Shown piece after piece: positions 23,885 to 37,590 of a stretch of 64,000 bases of DNA. This stretch comes from Chlorops oryzae (Eukaryota > Arthropoda > Insecta > Diptera > Chloropidae), in the NCBI GenBank assembly GCA_020466095.1, contig CM035807.1:26833144-26897143 (forward strand). Direction: 5' to 3'. A program made the position numbers and the translations under genes. Each line of letters starts with the position of its first letter. Position 1 is the stretch's first letter. Below the pieces are notes generated by a model that was given only the letters and a program-made list of their open reading frames with translations, was not told the DNA's origin and did no database searches.

Positions 23885-24640
23885 AAACCTTAATCGGATA
23901 AAAAGTATACGACCGGATAAATGCTAATTTTCTAACTTAATACTATTTCTACCAAGTGAAGAGCTGTACAGGATATAAGATAAAGTGTACTTTCTCTTAA
24001 GAGGACACCTACGGGACCGAAAAATATGTCCGCTTAAGAGGAATCTATTTGAGAATCAGGAACTTAAGAGCATTCACAAAAAGGGTCCGTTTAAGAGGGG
24101 TGTCCGCTTAAGGGAGTGTCCGCGAGGAGATAGTACATAATCGGATAAAAATTGTTCTGCCGGATAAATGCAAATTTTTGAACATTATAATAACAATTCT
24201 ATCAATAACAACCATGTAAAGAATGTCGGATATCCAATTAAGATATTTTGAAATCATAACTGGATAAAACGTGTCCGACCGGATAAATGCAAATATTTTA
24301 ACTTAATATTAAATCAATGAAGTAAAGCCATGTAAAGGATATGGTATATTCAATAAAGATAATTTTAGTTCAATCGGATAAAAATTATCCGGCCGGATAA
24401 ATGCAAATTTTACAACTTAATACTATTGCTATTTAAGTGTATCGATGTACATGATGGGATATCAGATTACAATTAGTTAAATCATAGTTGGATACAATAT
24501 ATCTGGCCGGATAAATATAATTTTTCCTGCGAAAAATTTTGAACAAGCTGGGCACGAGTGGTATTCTAACTATTAAATATCGGTGTCCGAAATCGATGGA
24601 TCAAAACTATTCGCCCGGATAGAAGCGACGCAGCGATAAA
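23885..24640. repeat. diverged tandem repeat, period about 113 bp, interrupted by a MITE
   Basis: The core (A)TCGGATAAAAATTn...CCGGATAAATGCAAATTT recurs at about 23893, 24141, 24261, 24373, 24488 and, weaker, 24594. Spacing is about 113-120 bp except between the first two units, where about 155 bp of inverted-repeat DNA is inserted. Confidence 0.75.
23983..24138. mobile_element. pogo/Tigger-like MITE inside the 113-bp repeat
   Basis: AAGTGTACTTTCTCTTAAGA at the left and GGAGATAGTAC at the right are a diverged version of the ends of the element at 18005-18161. The interior GTCCGCTTAAG and GTCCGTTTAAGAGG blocks match its interior in inverse order. Confidence 0.6.
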
Positions 24641-27600
24641 ATAAATTAAAAATTCTCCTTTGTTACACAGTGTAATGACTGTGAATGTAACATACATTGC
24701 AGCAGTGCGACAAAAGAGTTCATTCAACTGTTGCATAGCCCCAAACAACTTCGAAAACAACTAAACGAACGATGTGTGCTGCATAAAAAAAGGGGTAAAG
24801 AGAGGGAGAGAGGGCTCGTGTATAGTGGCACGAAGTTATGTTTTCACACATGCATATGACTTTTCTCACTCCACAAAAATGTTAGCCTTGAAAAAATTGA
24901 CATGACACATGCAATTCTGTAAGCCCAACGATTAATGCACTTTCCAGACCCCCTCTTTTTTCCAATTTAAAAAATCAACACGACACAAAGTCAAACATCA
25001 TTATTAACATCATCGTCGTCATAATCGTCATCAACATTCCGCATGTCAAAATGATGACTGAGCTGCACAAAAAATAAAAATAAAAAGATAAATAAAATTT
25101 CATTGGAACAATGCAACTTTGTTTAGCAACCATCAAAATGTGAAGTGAGATCTCTTGTTGTTGTCTGAAAAGTACGAAAAGAAAGAGACAAAAAGTCCTA
25201 CACACGCTTGCCGAGTTATCGCTATGATAGATGAAGATGACAATGGCATTAATAAGGTGGATGGCGTTTTCACATTTATCGATTATTCTCTTTTCCAATG
25301 TCTTGTTTTCTTTTGCTTTTTCTCTGTTTTCTTTTCCGATCATTGCTTTTCGCAGATGCCATCGATAGTTGTTCAACGACATGCTGCATTGCATTGTAGA
25401 TGCATTTTGTTGCTGCAACATTTCAGCTTTCCGATTTTTTTTTGCTGCGCTGCGCGGTCATTGCTTTTGTGAATTTTGGCTTTGACTTCTTTTGACAGAA
25501 ATGTTTCTCTCTTCAGTTTTTTCCTTGCTCGTTTCTCGTGCTAGCCATAAAAAAAAGTCGTGTCATTGCTAATGCTTTTATTTTATACTTTATTATATAC
25601 ACATTTTGTTTTTCTTCTCTTCATTTTTCTTTCAGTTTTCTTTGCCAGCCTAAATTTTTTTTTACGATGGAGAGAGACTTTAACTTTAAATCGAAGATTA
25701 CGAAAACGATTGGAGTTTTTTTTTTTTTTAATGTCATTGTCATGGCCTTTCTTAATTGTCTTTTTCTTAGCATTTTTTAAAAACAATTTTGGTCGAATAT
25801 ACAGATTTAGATTGAGTGTTGAAGAGTTTTTCCTTAAAGTCTTCATGTTTAACAAATAGTTGGGAGGTCCTTCATTTATCTCGGAGATACTTAGCCTCAA
25901 TATGGATACTTTCCAAGACGGTTCCAGCTCATAACTTTTTCTAGCGTTAGCGGAAAGCTTATTTAAAATATATTAGGGCTTACCCTAAAAAAAACCCAAT
26001 ACATATAAACCGAAAATTTTCGACTTCGATCCCGATTTGTAGCTATCATCTCTATCAAAGCTAGTTAGTTTTGGTAATTTTGCAACAAAACTGGCGATAA
26101 TTTTTTATATTAGATGTTTATAGTCAGCATAACCCTGGGTAGGCATCAAAGTGTACCAATTTCTTCTTTTGCCGGGGTATAGCCACAACTATTGGTCCAG
26201 ATATGAGGGCAGCTCGCCATTTGAACAACCACAGCCCGGGCGAACCTCCTACGAGGGGTCTCTCCAGCGAACAGGTAGGGGTGTTCAGCCACGTGGGGCT
26301 CCTGTTCCCCGCCTTATCAAGCTAAAAAGGTCGTTTGATCAGCCTTGCGTGACTTGACACAAGCCACTACCATTTTTCGATTTTATACCCGAATCAATCA
26401 GAGATTTTAAACTTTTGGCTAGGGTCCGCCAGCTTGCCAAGCCCGTAAATCATAATAATTACCTCGCGGGAAAACTGGAACATTAGTCTACACTCCTACT
26501 CTCTCATTATTGTTCCCCTTATCATGGAGGACTAAAATATCCTTTAGATTCAGATTTCACTGTATGGATCATTTGACATGACTCTTGTTTAATGTTTCTT
26601 TCATCTCCGGGGTTTACTCCTTATCCGGTTAATTTAGCAACTTGATTATTGGAAACATTTCTTCTCTTGGTTTGAAGTTACTAATTCATCTCTTTTTGGA
26701 GTGCCTTTCTCGTTTTCTTTTGCACATTCTTTTCTGTGATTTTTTTTTTTTTTTAATTTCAGTTCATTCATCAATCGACCTTCATCATCATTTTATTTTT
26801 GCTATCATTCAAAAAACTCTTCAAGCTCAAGTTCCAGCAAAAAACCTTCGCATGAGCTTCACAGCTAACAGCTTAAAGAAAACAATAGCGTTAGATGTTT
26901 TCAAATTCGCTGCAAACTTTCTTTTTCATTTAGAAATTTAAATTGATTCGGAAGATGCAAGAAAATAGGAGAGAAAAAAAAATGTATCGCTTGCCTGCCA
27001 TTTACCTCTAGAGAGCTTCATTAAACGAAGTGAGGAATATTGAATTCGATGAACGCAAAAACTTTCCCAGCCATGTTTCGCTATCATCATCCATAAAGCC
27101 GATTGTGGGTGCTCTGTGAGAGTCTTCAAAAAAAAATAAAGTAGGAAAAAAAACCGAGTCTGTCTATAGATCATGAAATCATTGATGGGATTCCGAATCT
27201 TTGTTCACGCGTATATTTAATTATAACGCTTTTCTCGAGCTGTTTTCCACTTCATAATTTTCTCATAATTAATTTTCATTTTCATTTTTCTTTGTCCGAA
27301 GTCATTGTTTTCTCGACTTTCGGTTTTCTTTATCATTTAATTTATTATGTTATTTACGATTATAAATATTTTCCATATTCTTCTTTAAACGCATTTAATC
27401 CAATCATCGAATTAAGCTCCTTTTGTTTATCTTTGGAAATTGAATTTTATTATTTGCTTCAAACAAAACTTTAATAAAAATAAATCGATAATGTTTTTTT
27501 TTTATATTTATTTATTTCATTTGTCTAAGATAAAGAAAACAGTCTCTCTAAAGCCGGTCAAGGTCGACTTCGACTTTCCGGGCAATTCCATGAAAACAGT

Positions 27601-29290
27601 TCCACCCGTGACACTCACTTTTTAGATATTAGCTCATAATAATTTGAAAAATAAACGTGATTCTCAAGGATTTAAATTTTTGAAAACGTTTAACAATAGT
27701 TAAGCCGTTAACCGTTTCTCGCGGAATTATCCATTTGTTGCCACGCCCACTTCTGCAAAGTAACTGATTCAATGACATTAAGGTTCGTCATTAAAAAGCA
27801 AGATTGAGCAGACGTCTCTTAATGGGAGCATTCGATTAAAATTTATATTATATATGTAATCTGAAAGCTCCATCCTCCAGAAAGTGAAGCTAGGAACCAG
27901 GAAAATTATTCGACTACCATAACTCGAATCTCAGCAATATCAAAAAGAATTGGTCGACTCATTGACTTTGACTTCGAGTTACAAATTTTTGTGTGTTCAA
28001 TTTTTGGTTTTTGCCACTCGATTCAGTTTGAGTCATACATGTTAGACGGAATGTACTTTGCACCTGTTGAACTTAGTTCTGTTACAAGATGAACACAGCA
28101 CGCATACGTCCCGTTGTAGTTCTAATTATGATGAGACCCATGAAAAATAAGAAACATAATTACGCAACAATTTGTTAGTTAACAAAAAAAAAATTCATAT
28201 TTTCCTTTACCTTGTGACCAGATACGGAAATAATTAGTGCTTGCGTATTTGTTCTATTCATTATTTCTATTTATTATATTATTTTTCAATTACTCGAGGC
28301 TATTTAAAGAAGACATTAAATTCCTTTTTAAAGCTTTTTATTGTTTTTTGAGTAAACTTTTGGAATGTGTTGGAACAGAACAAAGCAATAAACTCAGAAT
28401 GATAGAAATGTGTTTTTATTTTATTTATTTATTTTTTTAATTTTTTTATATTTTTTTTTCAGAAGAAATAGGAATTTGGAAGTAATTTGCTGTACCAAAT
28501 GTAGATGGAAATAATTATTAGTAAAAGAAAAAATTCAGCAGTAAAAAAAAAACAAGTTTTAGCTATCGAGCTGGTCTGGCGCCTCCATAAGTGGATGACC
28601 AAGCAGAAATAGGCGATTTTACTGGCTCTCCATGTACATAATTAGATGATGCTCAAGAACAGTGTCTCCCAAGTGATCGTCAGCGGGTCCTCACGCGCTC
28701 GCCAGAATGCTCGAAACAGCCGCTCAAAGTTTATTTTCCTTTTTATTGACATCAAACCCTACGACAGAGAATGAATTTAGTTTGGGAATCGCTGGTTTTA
28801 AAGAATTTGCGCGTGCGTCGACACGTTGTAATGGGGCATAATTTTCTAGTATCTGACACTTATTTTTTGTTTTTTTTTTCTTTTACAAATGATCATTTTC
28901 TTCTAACTGTTTGCTTAAGAGGACAGAAATCGGCGAGTCATTGTTATGGCTTTTGAGGCTTATTTTAGTTTATTAAGATTTGAGTGATTCGGCCGCATTG
29001 AATTGAGATTTGTAGTGAAATGATATTCTTGTTAGAGCGTTAAGAGTATATCTATGTTATTTTCTTTTCTCAATATTTGTGTCATCAATCTGATAGGATT
29101 GATCTTTGCATGACATACGTATTTGAAGGTAATAGCCTCTCGAAAAGTTGTTTGCACGGAGGGTCCTAATTTCTCTGTTCAGTCATTTCAAATCCGTAGA
29201 GTTAAACTGGAAGTCCTGCAGGGTTTTTCTTCGGGGTTGATTTTGAGTCAAAACAGAAACCTTGTTTTCAATAGAATCTAGAAAAACCTT
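24641..29290. other. no gene seen
   Basis: AT-rich sequence with many short frames on both strands that lack conserved motifs. A GC-rich island lies at about 26190-26330 with a 68-codon frame. A run of T lies near 26740. Confidence 0.35.
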
Positions 29291-29960
29291 CAAAAAAGCA
29301 AATAAAAATTGAAAAAAAAAATTTAAATATAAAAAATAAAAAAATTAAATTAAAAATTAAAATAAAAAATTAAATATAAAAATAAAATAAAAAATAATTA
29401 AAAAAATAAATAATAATAAAAAATTAAAAAATAAAAATAAAAAAAAAAATATAAAAAATAAAAATATAAAAAATAAAAATATAAAAAATAAAAAATAAAA
29501 AATAAAAATATAAAAAATAAAAATATAAAATATAAAAATATAAAAATATAAAAAATAAAAAATATAATATAAAAAATAAAAAGAAATATTAAATTAAAAT
29601 AAAAAAGAATGAAACAAAAAAGAAAAATAAATGAAAATAAAAATGGATAAAACTAAAAATAAAAAGAAAAAAAAGAACATTATAAAATGAAATAATTAAA
29701 AAATATATATAAGAAAAACATAAAAAATCAAAAACATAGAATTAAAACAAATAAAGAATTAAACCAAATAAAATTAAAGCAAATAAAAAATTAGAAAATA
29801 TAATTGTATAATAAAATTAAAAAAAAAAATGGAAACTTAAAAGTACCTAATTAACAAAATAAAAAAATTTTTTTTTTAATTATAAAATTGTAAATAAATA
29901 TAAATTAAAAAATTAAAAAATTAAAAATTCTAATGAAAAGTTTCGAAAATAAGGAAAAAA
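29291..29960. repeat. AT-rich low-complexity tract (AAAATATAAAAAATA)n
   Basis: About 670 bp of almost pure A/T, with short ATAAAAATATAAAAA-type iterations. Confidence 0.9.
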
Positions 29961-32900
29961 AGAAAAAAAAATATTTTAAACTAAATTAACTAGTTTCTTT
30001 GAGGAAATGAAAGCTCTTATATTAGAAGGTTTAAAGAAACGGCCTTTGCAATGGTGTATATCAATTCATTGAGTTTGAAGCGTTCTCTTAAAAAAAAAGT
30101 GCAAATAATGTCCCATAGCGAAATAAAACAAAGTATTGGTGAAGAATCTCTTTTCGTCCTTTCACAAATCGCGAATCTACTATACTCTACTCGAATCTTC
30201 AACCCAAGGCTTCGAAAGAAATAAGTTTTAATTTAATTAAGTGACATAGGATCGATTTGAAATCCTGTTAAAGAGGCAAGTAAACAGCACGCGACTTCCG
30301 TTAATAGTCAATTCCATCAATAGTAAAGCATTCGTGCCATGCAACATGCCAATCTGAGCAGAATGCATAGAAAGAAAGTCGCATTTCACACGCAACTGGT
30401 GGGTTTATTTATTTTTATTTTTATTTTTACTTATTTCTATTTATTTGTTTTTTTTTTGCTTTTGCTTTTGATCGTCTTTATCGTTAGGTGCTCTGTTTAT
30501 GTTTTTTTTTTTTGAATTTAGTTTGTTTCTGACATTTATTTTTATTTCTATGTAGAACAGTGCAACACGCTCACTTCAAATGTGGATTGCAGACGCTCAT
30601 TAGTGTCTCTATAAGTGAGTGTATCGTGTTAAGACGTGATCTTCAACTTAATTCTCTCTTTGACAGTCTCTGAAAAAGTAGCACGACGACAACTAACAAG
30701 AGAAAAGCTGATAGAAGTTGAAAAGAAAAAAAAAAAATCATTGAAAATGCGAAAAAAGAAAAAGAATTGTGGAAAGTTTAGTGCTTATTTGGATTGAAAA
30801 ATGTTGGACCATTTTTGGAGATCGGTTTTTTTCTTCTTCGTCTTCTTGGAAAATATCAAATTTCAAATATGAAAGAGCCAATGCTTTTGGATCCAACAAA
30901 TTTTGGTCATGCTGGGTCATGCGCTCTCTGAGTTCCTAGTGCTTAAATAGAAGGAAACAACATAGAGGAGAATTCAGGTCTTTCCAGGTACATATCGCAA
31001 TGGCTGTCCTTTTGTCTATATGATAGTCTTCTTTAAATGTCTCTCCTTCAGTTTGTTCTATTCAAGTCATTCGCACGTAAAGAAATTCTTAACGATCCTA
31101 ACTCTTGTGCCGTAAATTACCATAAAAAAATATAATAATAAAATTTTATTGATCACGCTCATATGTCTTTGATGTGGCGAGAATTTATGGCTCAAAGCAC
31201 GATGTCGTCGCTTATAAAATTTAAATATTCCATGCACGTTCTTAACTATTCGCCCCATTTGATAAGATAGCTTTAGAAATCAAATTACTCTTATCGTTAA
31301 TGATTCCTGGTGACTCTAGGTACGTGCCCTTCCGTTTCGAATTGTCGCTAACGGTTAGATATGTAATTTGAATAAAGATATTTTCTTTTTAACAATATCC
31401 GAGGTACTTGTTCAGGCTCGATCGGCATTGGCCATCGTTACAGCCTTTGTTCGATCGAATTTTTGAAAATATTTACTGTAGGAAATTGTTTTAAGGCTTT
31501 AGAAAAGTAGAAACGAAATTCTAAAAATTATCTTTAAATTATTTTCATCGTATTGCATTGTTTTTTATGCACTCACACTTTCAAACTTTTCTTTCGTTTC
31601 CATACAATATCAGTTATAGAGCTACATTCACGATCGCTACGGTCCCTAACCGATCACTGCGTCTTCACAGTCACGAGACATGCTAACAAAATATTAACAC
31701 TTCACGCATAAAGTTTTTTTTTTTTTGATTGATTCAATGTCAATTTAATTTTCATTTATTGATCTTTTGTGTTTGCTCGATAAACAATTCGAGTGGTGCG
31801 AATACACCACGTTTGTGCATCTGTGAGAGTAAGGTCAATAAAAAATGCGATATACTAGTGAATAATGTGGATCGATTCTCATCAAATAATTATGGATTAA
31901 TACCTAAACCGAGCAAAAGAAAAGCAATGACTTATTCATCCATTTAGAGTAAAAAGCGAGCAATCGAGGTTTTAATATTACTCCGCTTGTGCTCTTTCTT
32001 GAATTAGAACCGACTACTCCACTTGATCTCCTTTCCGAGGCCAAAAGGTTTACTCCTCCGCCGGGACATCCTATATTAAAAAATATATGAAATCTGAGCA
32101 TTCTCTAGAAATGCATTACTCGCAAAGGAGCGATCTAAGATTACTCTTTGGATGATCCAATTATTTGCTGGGTTAGTCGGTCTCGCATTTATTGTGTTTT
32201 TGTGTTTAAACAATTTTCATATTTGACTGAGAGGACTGCTCTTTTTTGGGTTACCACCAGCGAAAGGGACCATCTGTTATTACCCTGCTTCTATGTAGAC
32301 CCTTCGATTGAATTTAAACGGATTTTTTGAGGGATTCTTTATTGAAGAAATACATTTTGAAATGAATTCTTCAAAAGCATTGAGTCCCCACAGAAAATCC
32401 GGCCGTTTCCAAAATCCGAAATTGCATCCGCTTCAGCAAAGCGGAAGTCTTAGACAGTCCTCCATAATAGGAGAATTGCTTCAAAAAATCAGTTAAAAGA
32501 AAACACACAAAAATGTCCAAAGCCATCAAAATCATAGTTTTTTTTTTATTTCTTTGTCTTCCTCTTTGGTATACATATGTATATTCGAAGAAGAAAAAGA
32601 AAAACTTGCTGCAACGTTGAACTTGCGATATGAAGCTTAATGCGCATGCATGGTAAGGCCTCAAGGATATAACCAAAGCCAAATGAAGGCGTGCATATTG
32701 TCTTACGGCAATTTGTGGTTTTTGAATTTTTAAATTGTTAATTTTCAAACGATTTTCTATATTTTTCTTTATTAAAAAAATGTTTTTTTTTTGTGGTACA
32801 ATTAAAAACGGAAGTTGTTATTACCAGATTATGTAAATTCAATTTATAAAGCTTCCCCACTTTTTCCCTCATTAATGTTTTATGTGTGTCTGAGCGTTGT

Positions 32901-32989
32901 TTTCGGCTCCGACGTGAAAAGCCGAGCCACTACGAAATCAACGCAAAAGCGAGCCATCGAGCCTATAATATTGTTTTGCCCCCCTTTTT
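29961..32989. other. no gene seen
   Basis: AT-rich, T-runs at about 30450 and 30505. No exon with recognisable content. Confidence 0.35.
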
Positions 32990-33900
32990 ATACTCCGACG
33001 CACTCTGTGTCGAGGGTATATTGCGTTTGTGCGGTTGGGTGTAACACCCAGAACCAGTCGAGATAGACCATACAAAATGTATATAGAAATGATCAGCGTC
33101 CCCAGGAGATTCGATTTAGTCATGTCCGTCCGTCTGTCTGGCCGTCTGTCCGTCCGCGTGTTTGTATAGTTTTCTTATCGAAGGAGTTGAGCTATCTTGA
33201 CGAAATTTGGTATGCATGCTCAAGTAAGAGCAAATTCGAGAATGGACCAGATCGGACCATTTTTAGGCGTACCTCCAGTGCTAGGGTCTGTCACAAAAAT
33301 CCCAAAACTGCCCCAAAATCGGATTTTTTCGAAATATTTGAATTAAATTTAGAATTTGATGAGCGCATAAATATAAGCCGCCGATTAGAATTCAAAAAAT
33401 TTGGAAAAGTAGGCGTGGCAAAGGGGCGTTCATCATATCTTAAGGTCTCGACGTGCGATGGTTCATAGCAAGCGATCGAAAGTATGTGATAGATCGCAAG
33501 TGGAAACCGCTCATGGCAGATGGTATGCTATATCTCGCATACCATATCGCATGCATCTATCCCTTGCGATGGTCTGTTACTTTTGAGTTTTTTTTATGTT
33601 CTCTTTTCTGCAAGAACAGATTTACCCAGAATGTCGGGTTTTTTTCTTTTTTACTCTTTATTTAACAAATTTCAATGTTTTAGCGCTTCTAAGCAGCGAA
33701 TTTTCTGACTAAACGCCATTTTAAAATGCTCATCGCATACCGAAATTTGCCCACTCAAAAAAATCTCTCTACCTGCTGCCATCGCATACCATAAAATTTG
33801 AAAGATATGGTATGCGATGAACCATCGCATGTCGAGTCGCACTGTAACGAAATTGAACAATACATATAATACCCTACTATAACACCCTTACTTGTTTTTA
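32990..33900 (+). repeat. dispersed repeat with (CCGT)n motif, interrupted by an inverted-repeat element
   Basis: It contains CGTCTGTCTGGCCGTCTGTC and a TATCGAAGGAGTTGAGCTAT segment shared with about 10715-10755. The sequence ATAATACCCTACTATAACAC, which looks like the end of the same kind of repeat, resumes after a 390-bp inverted-repeat insertion. Repeats of this style (gatcagcgt... gtccgtctgtc) are common in fly genomes (recalled). Confidence 0.55.
33447..33836. mobile_element. 390-bp inverted-repeat element
   Basis: The left end CTCGACGTGCGATGGTTCAT (33447-33466) matches the right end ATGAACCATCGCATGTCGAG in reverse complement with one mismatch. The inner GGTATGCGA/TCGCATACC motif recurs several times in both orientations. 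Non-coding. Confidence 0.75.
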
Positions 33901-36589
33901 TCCGTGGAGTTTCGTTCGGGCCAGCGGAATATAATAGCGAAAACATGCATCTAGCCAATTGTTAGCAATTTTCCAGACGGCTATCAATCGTCTTATCGCT
34001 TTTTGTTTTTGTTTGTATTTTCTCTCTCTTGGTTTTCCTCCTCCTCTTCGTCGCTCTTTATCATCATTTTCTTTGGCCTTTTGTGCGGTTAAGCACATGA
34101 GTTTTCTACTGTTGAAGTTTGCGTTTCGGCGGACTTCAAGATTGAAATATTTTTCCCATCGCATCCGCATACAATTAACGCATAAATTTCTTTTAAATAC
34201 AAAAAAAAAAAAAAAATTTTAAGGAAAATAAAAGAAAATTATTTCAAAATAAAACGTTAATTGAAGCCGATAAAGTGCACTCGTTGCACGTGAATGCTTC
34301 GAAGGTTGCATTAATTGAGCACGCTTAAAGAGATTTTATTTGATTTTTATATGTGGAAATTCCCTTAAGAAAGTGTAAGCGCTACAAAAAATGTTGAAAT
34401 CTTTTATTTAATTTTTTAATTTTTTTTTAATTTTTTAAAAATTTTTTTTTTAATTTTTTTTAAATTTTTTGAATTTTTTAAATTTATTTTTTTGAATATA
34501 AAAACAACACAAAACTGCCATTGAACGCTTCTGAGTCACCAACAAATGTATTCGAATTCTCCCGGAAGATTTTCAATCTACAATATTTACCATAGTTCCT
34601 GTCTATTTCAGTGTCTCAAAAAGCTTATTTGAAAGCAGAACATTTTCGGAGTGGGTTAGCAAAAAATTGGTTCTACTATACCTATTAAAAAAAAAAAACC
34701 TAAAAACAACGAGGAGAAAGGTACGGGAAGGTTAGCTTTGGTCCATTAAGAACTGATAAATTTTATGCTTTTATCGATAGATCCAATGAGTGCTTCCCAA
34801 TGGCTGGCTATTGACCTAAGATTGTTATATTTAACCTTCTGATTCTACGGAGTGATATTTTTGAGGAAGTTAACCAGAATCGCTATTTTCATGATGTTTG
34901 TCCAACAAGTTGGAAGGAAGCCCTTTTCGGGGTTTTAACTAAATCAAAAATAGCTAAATTCTTACCTATATTTTTAAAGCTAAAGCGGACCATGTCCTTG
35001 CGACTGTGCAAAATTTAATTGGTGATGAGTTTGCTCCCAATGGTAATTCCGACTGTAAAAACAAAAGACCAAATCTATACTATTAATGTCCATATAGAGG
35101 TATTTTTGAGATGTGTGATAGCTTATTATTATTATTGAGTGTGGGAGTTGTGCGCACCGCGACCCATAGTGGGTCTATTGTGCTAGCCCCAATATCATCT
35201 TAATTTACTATCCTGAGGCTCTTAATATATTTTAGCACTGATAGCTTAAAAATTAAAAAAAAAAAAAATATCCAAAGAAAACATATAATAACCTTGTCTG
35301 ATCTTCAAAATTCGTGGTACCATTTGCTCACAAAACGTTTCCTTACAGTGGAGGAAACTATTTCAAAACCACTTCAGTTGCTTTTCTATTTTGCTAGAAA
35401 GTCTCCCCATTGATAGAAACTAGTGTTGCAACGGTATATTCGCTTCCCAATGTGCTTAAAATTGGAGAAATTTTTTCAAATCCGCAGGGAAAAATTTTAA
35501 GGAAATATTTAGATTTTTTTTTTTTAAATATTTATTATTGAAAAATATATTCCTTCTTTGATCAGTTGCATGGCCCATTGAGCTGTGACGCGATCAACGA
35601 ATTTTTTTTTTTCTGCTGACCCATTTTTGTCGTACGCGGCATGCTGTGAGGTTTTTCTTGAACTAATCTCATTGAGCTATACTTCTTCTATACTTTTCGT
35701 GTTAAAGAAAAAATGCCTTCGAACGTTTAACGGCTCTTTTAACAACTGAAACGTGACCATTTAATGCCAAATGAGGCGGCAAATTTATTGCTTTTGATTC
35801 ATACCTGGAAACTTTTGATGGACGGACCTCGGCGGCTTGTCATGAAAGCTTCCTTTACGAATGCGTTTATTGAATTCCTTTCTTCGTTTTATTGAAATTC
35901 TTGAGAGCTGCCTTAATCGTCATTCCGAAAAGCGTTCAAACGAACAGGTTACGCCGTTAAACTAATCGCCCCAAGGCACGCATCTAACTTTGGCATCTCG
36001 CGGAACATGGGCAGCGACTAGCGCCAGCATTCAGTTCTTTTTATTTATTTATTTTTTTATTGTTAATTGCGAAACGCTTAGCGTTGACTGTTTTTGGCTA
36101 ACCTCTATTATTATTTATTTTTATTTTTCATTTTTCATTTTATTTTTTTTGTTGCTCCGGAATGCGTAGGCAAATCATGTTGAGCGAGTGGCAAATTGCT
36201 GCCGACATTCGACAAAACGCTTTTGGCACGCTTATTTTTTTCATAGCGTGGGGGCGATCGATGGTTATGAACTCTAACGATTTTCATCGATTGGAAGAGC
36301 AAATAAAAAAAAAAAAATTTCCAAAAAAGAATATATTATTTTAGCGCCAATTAGCGAAGATTGATGCTAAACTTCGTAAATTGATTTTTAGAGCACATTT
36401 TTTAAATTATTGCCTTCGAACGCCCACTGCTGGCGTCTGGCGTAATTCGTCGCTACAGATAGAAGATCTATGAAAATTTTAATGCGACGAAATTAGAAAA
36501 TGATTTGTTGGTATTTTTTTTATAAGGTGACCCTCGAAAATTTTTACTTGCAAATACTTGCATAATTCGCAAAAACTTGAAGACATCGA
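33901..36589. other. no gene seen; possible repeat fragment at 35130-35240
   Basis: AT-rich. The stretch GCGACCCATAGTGGGTCTAT near 35160 has a small palindrome (ACCCATAGTGGGT) and looks like a piece of a dispersed repeat. Confidence 0.35.
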
Positions 36590-37278
36590 ATTACAGAGGA
36601 ATTACAGTCTTATCTTCTTCCTTTCCTTATCTCCTTCTCACCCTCACTTCCAATCTCGATTTGATTCGCTCTCCCTTTTCATTTTTTTTTTCATTTTGCT
36701 ATCTCTCATCTCTGTCTCTCTCTGTCTGCTCTGTCTTCTCTCTGTCTTCTTTATCTTTGTCTCTATTCTCTCTTCTCATATTCTCTCTCATCTCCTTTAT
36801 CTCTCCTCTATATCTTATCTCCATCTCTCCTCTTCTCTCTCTCCTTATCTCTCTCTCTTATCCTCTCTCCTATATCTCTCTCTCCTTATCTCTCTCTCCT
36901 TATCTCTCTCTCTCCTCTTATCTCTCTCTCCTTACTCTCTCTCTCTCCTTACTCTCTCTCTCTCTCCTTATTTTCTCTCTCTCTCTCTTATATAATCTCT
37001 ACTCTCTTCCTTATATTCTCTCTCTCCTATATCTCTTCTCTCCTTATCTCTCTCTCCCTTATCTCTCTCTCTCTTTATTCTCTCTCTCCTTATCTCTCTC
37101 TCATCTCTCCATTTTACTCATCTCTCTCTCTCCTTATATCTCCCTCTCTTCTCCTATATTCTCTCTCTCCTTATTCTCTCTCTCCTTCTTCCTCTTATCT
37201 CCTCTCTCCTTTTATCTCTCTCTCCTCCTATTATCTCTCTCTCTCCTTATCCTATCTCTCCTCTCTCTCTCTCATCTA

Positions 37279-37314
<36 letters not shown>

Positions 37315-37590
37315 TCCTTTATCTCTCTCTCTCTCTATTCTCTCTCTCTCTCCTCTTATCTCTCTCTCCTTTATCTCCTCTCTCTCTCTCTAATCTCCTC
37401 TCTCTCTCTCTCTCCTATCTCTCCTCTCTCCATTCTCTCTCCCAATCTCCCGATCTCCCTCTCTCCACTACCCCCTTCGCTCTCTCCACCCCTATATCTC
37501 CACCACTCTATCTCCAGCCCTAATCTTTCGCCCATCTTTCTCTCCTCTCCCCCTCCCTCTCTCTAACGCTCTCTTTCTTCTTTCTCTCTC
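36590..37590 (+). repeat. polypyrimidine (CT)n tract of about 1 kb
   Basis: Nearly pure C/T with TCTCTCTC, CTCCTTATCTC and similar. The 329-residue Ser/Leu frame is an artefact. Pyrimidines are on the + strand here, whereas the tract at 2008-2420 is purine on +. Confidence 0.95.

Noticed and set aside
36558..37566. 329-residue Ser/Leu-rich frame
   Set aside because: Translation of a (CT)n tract.
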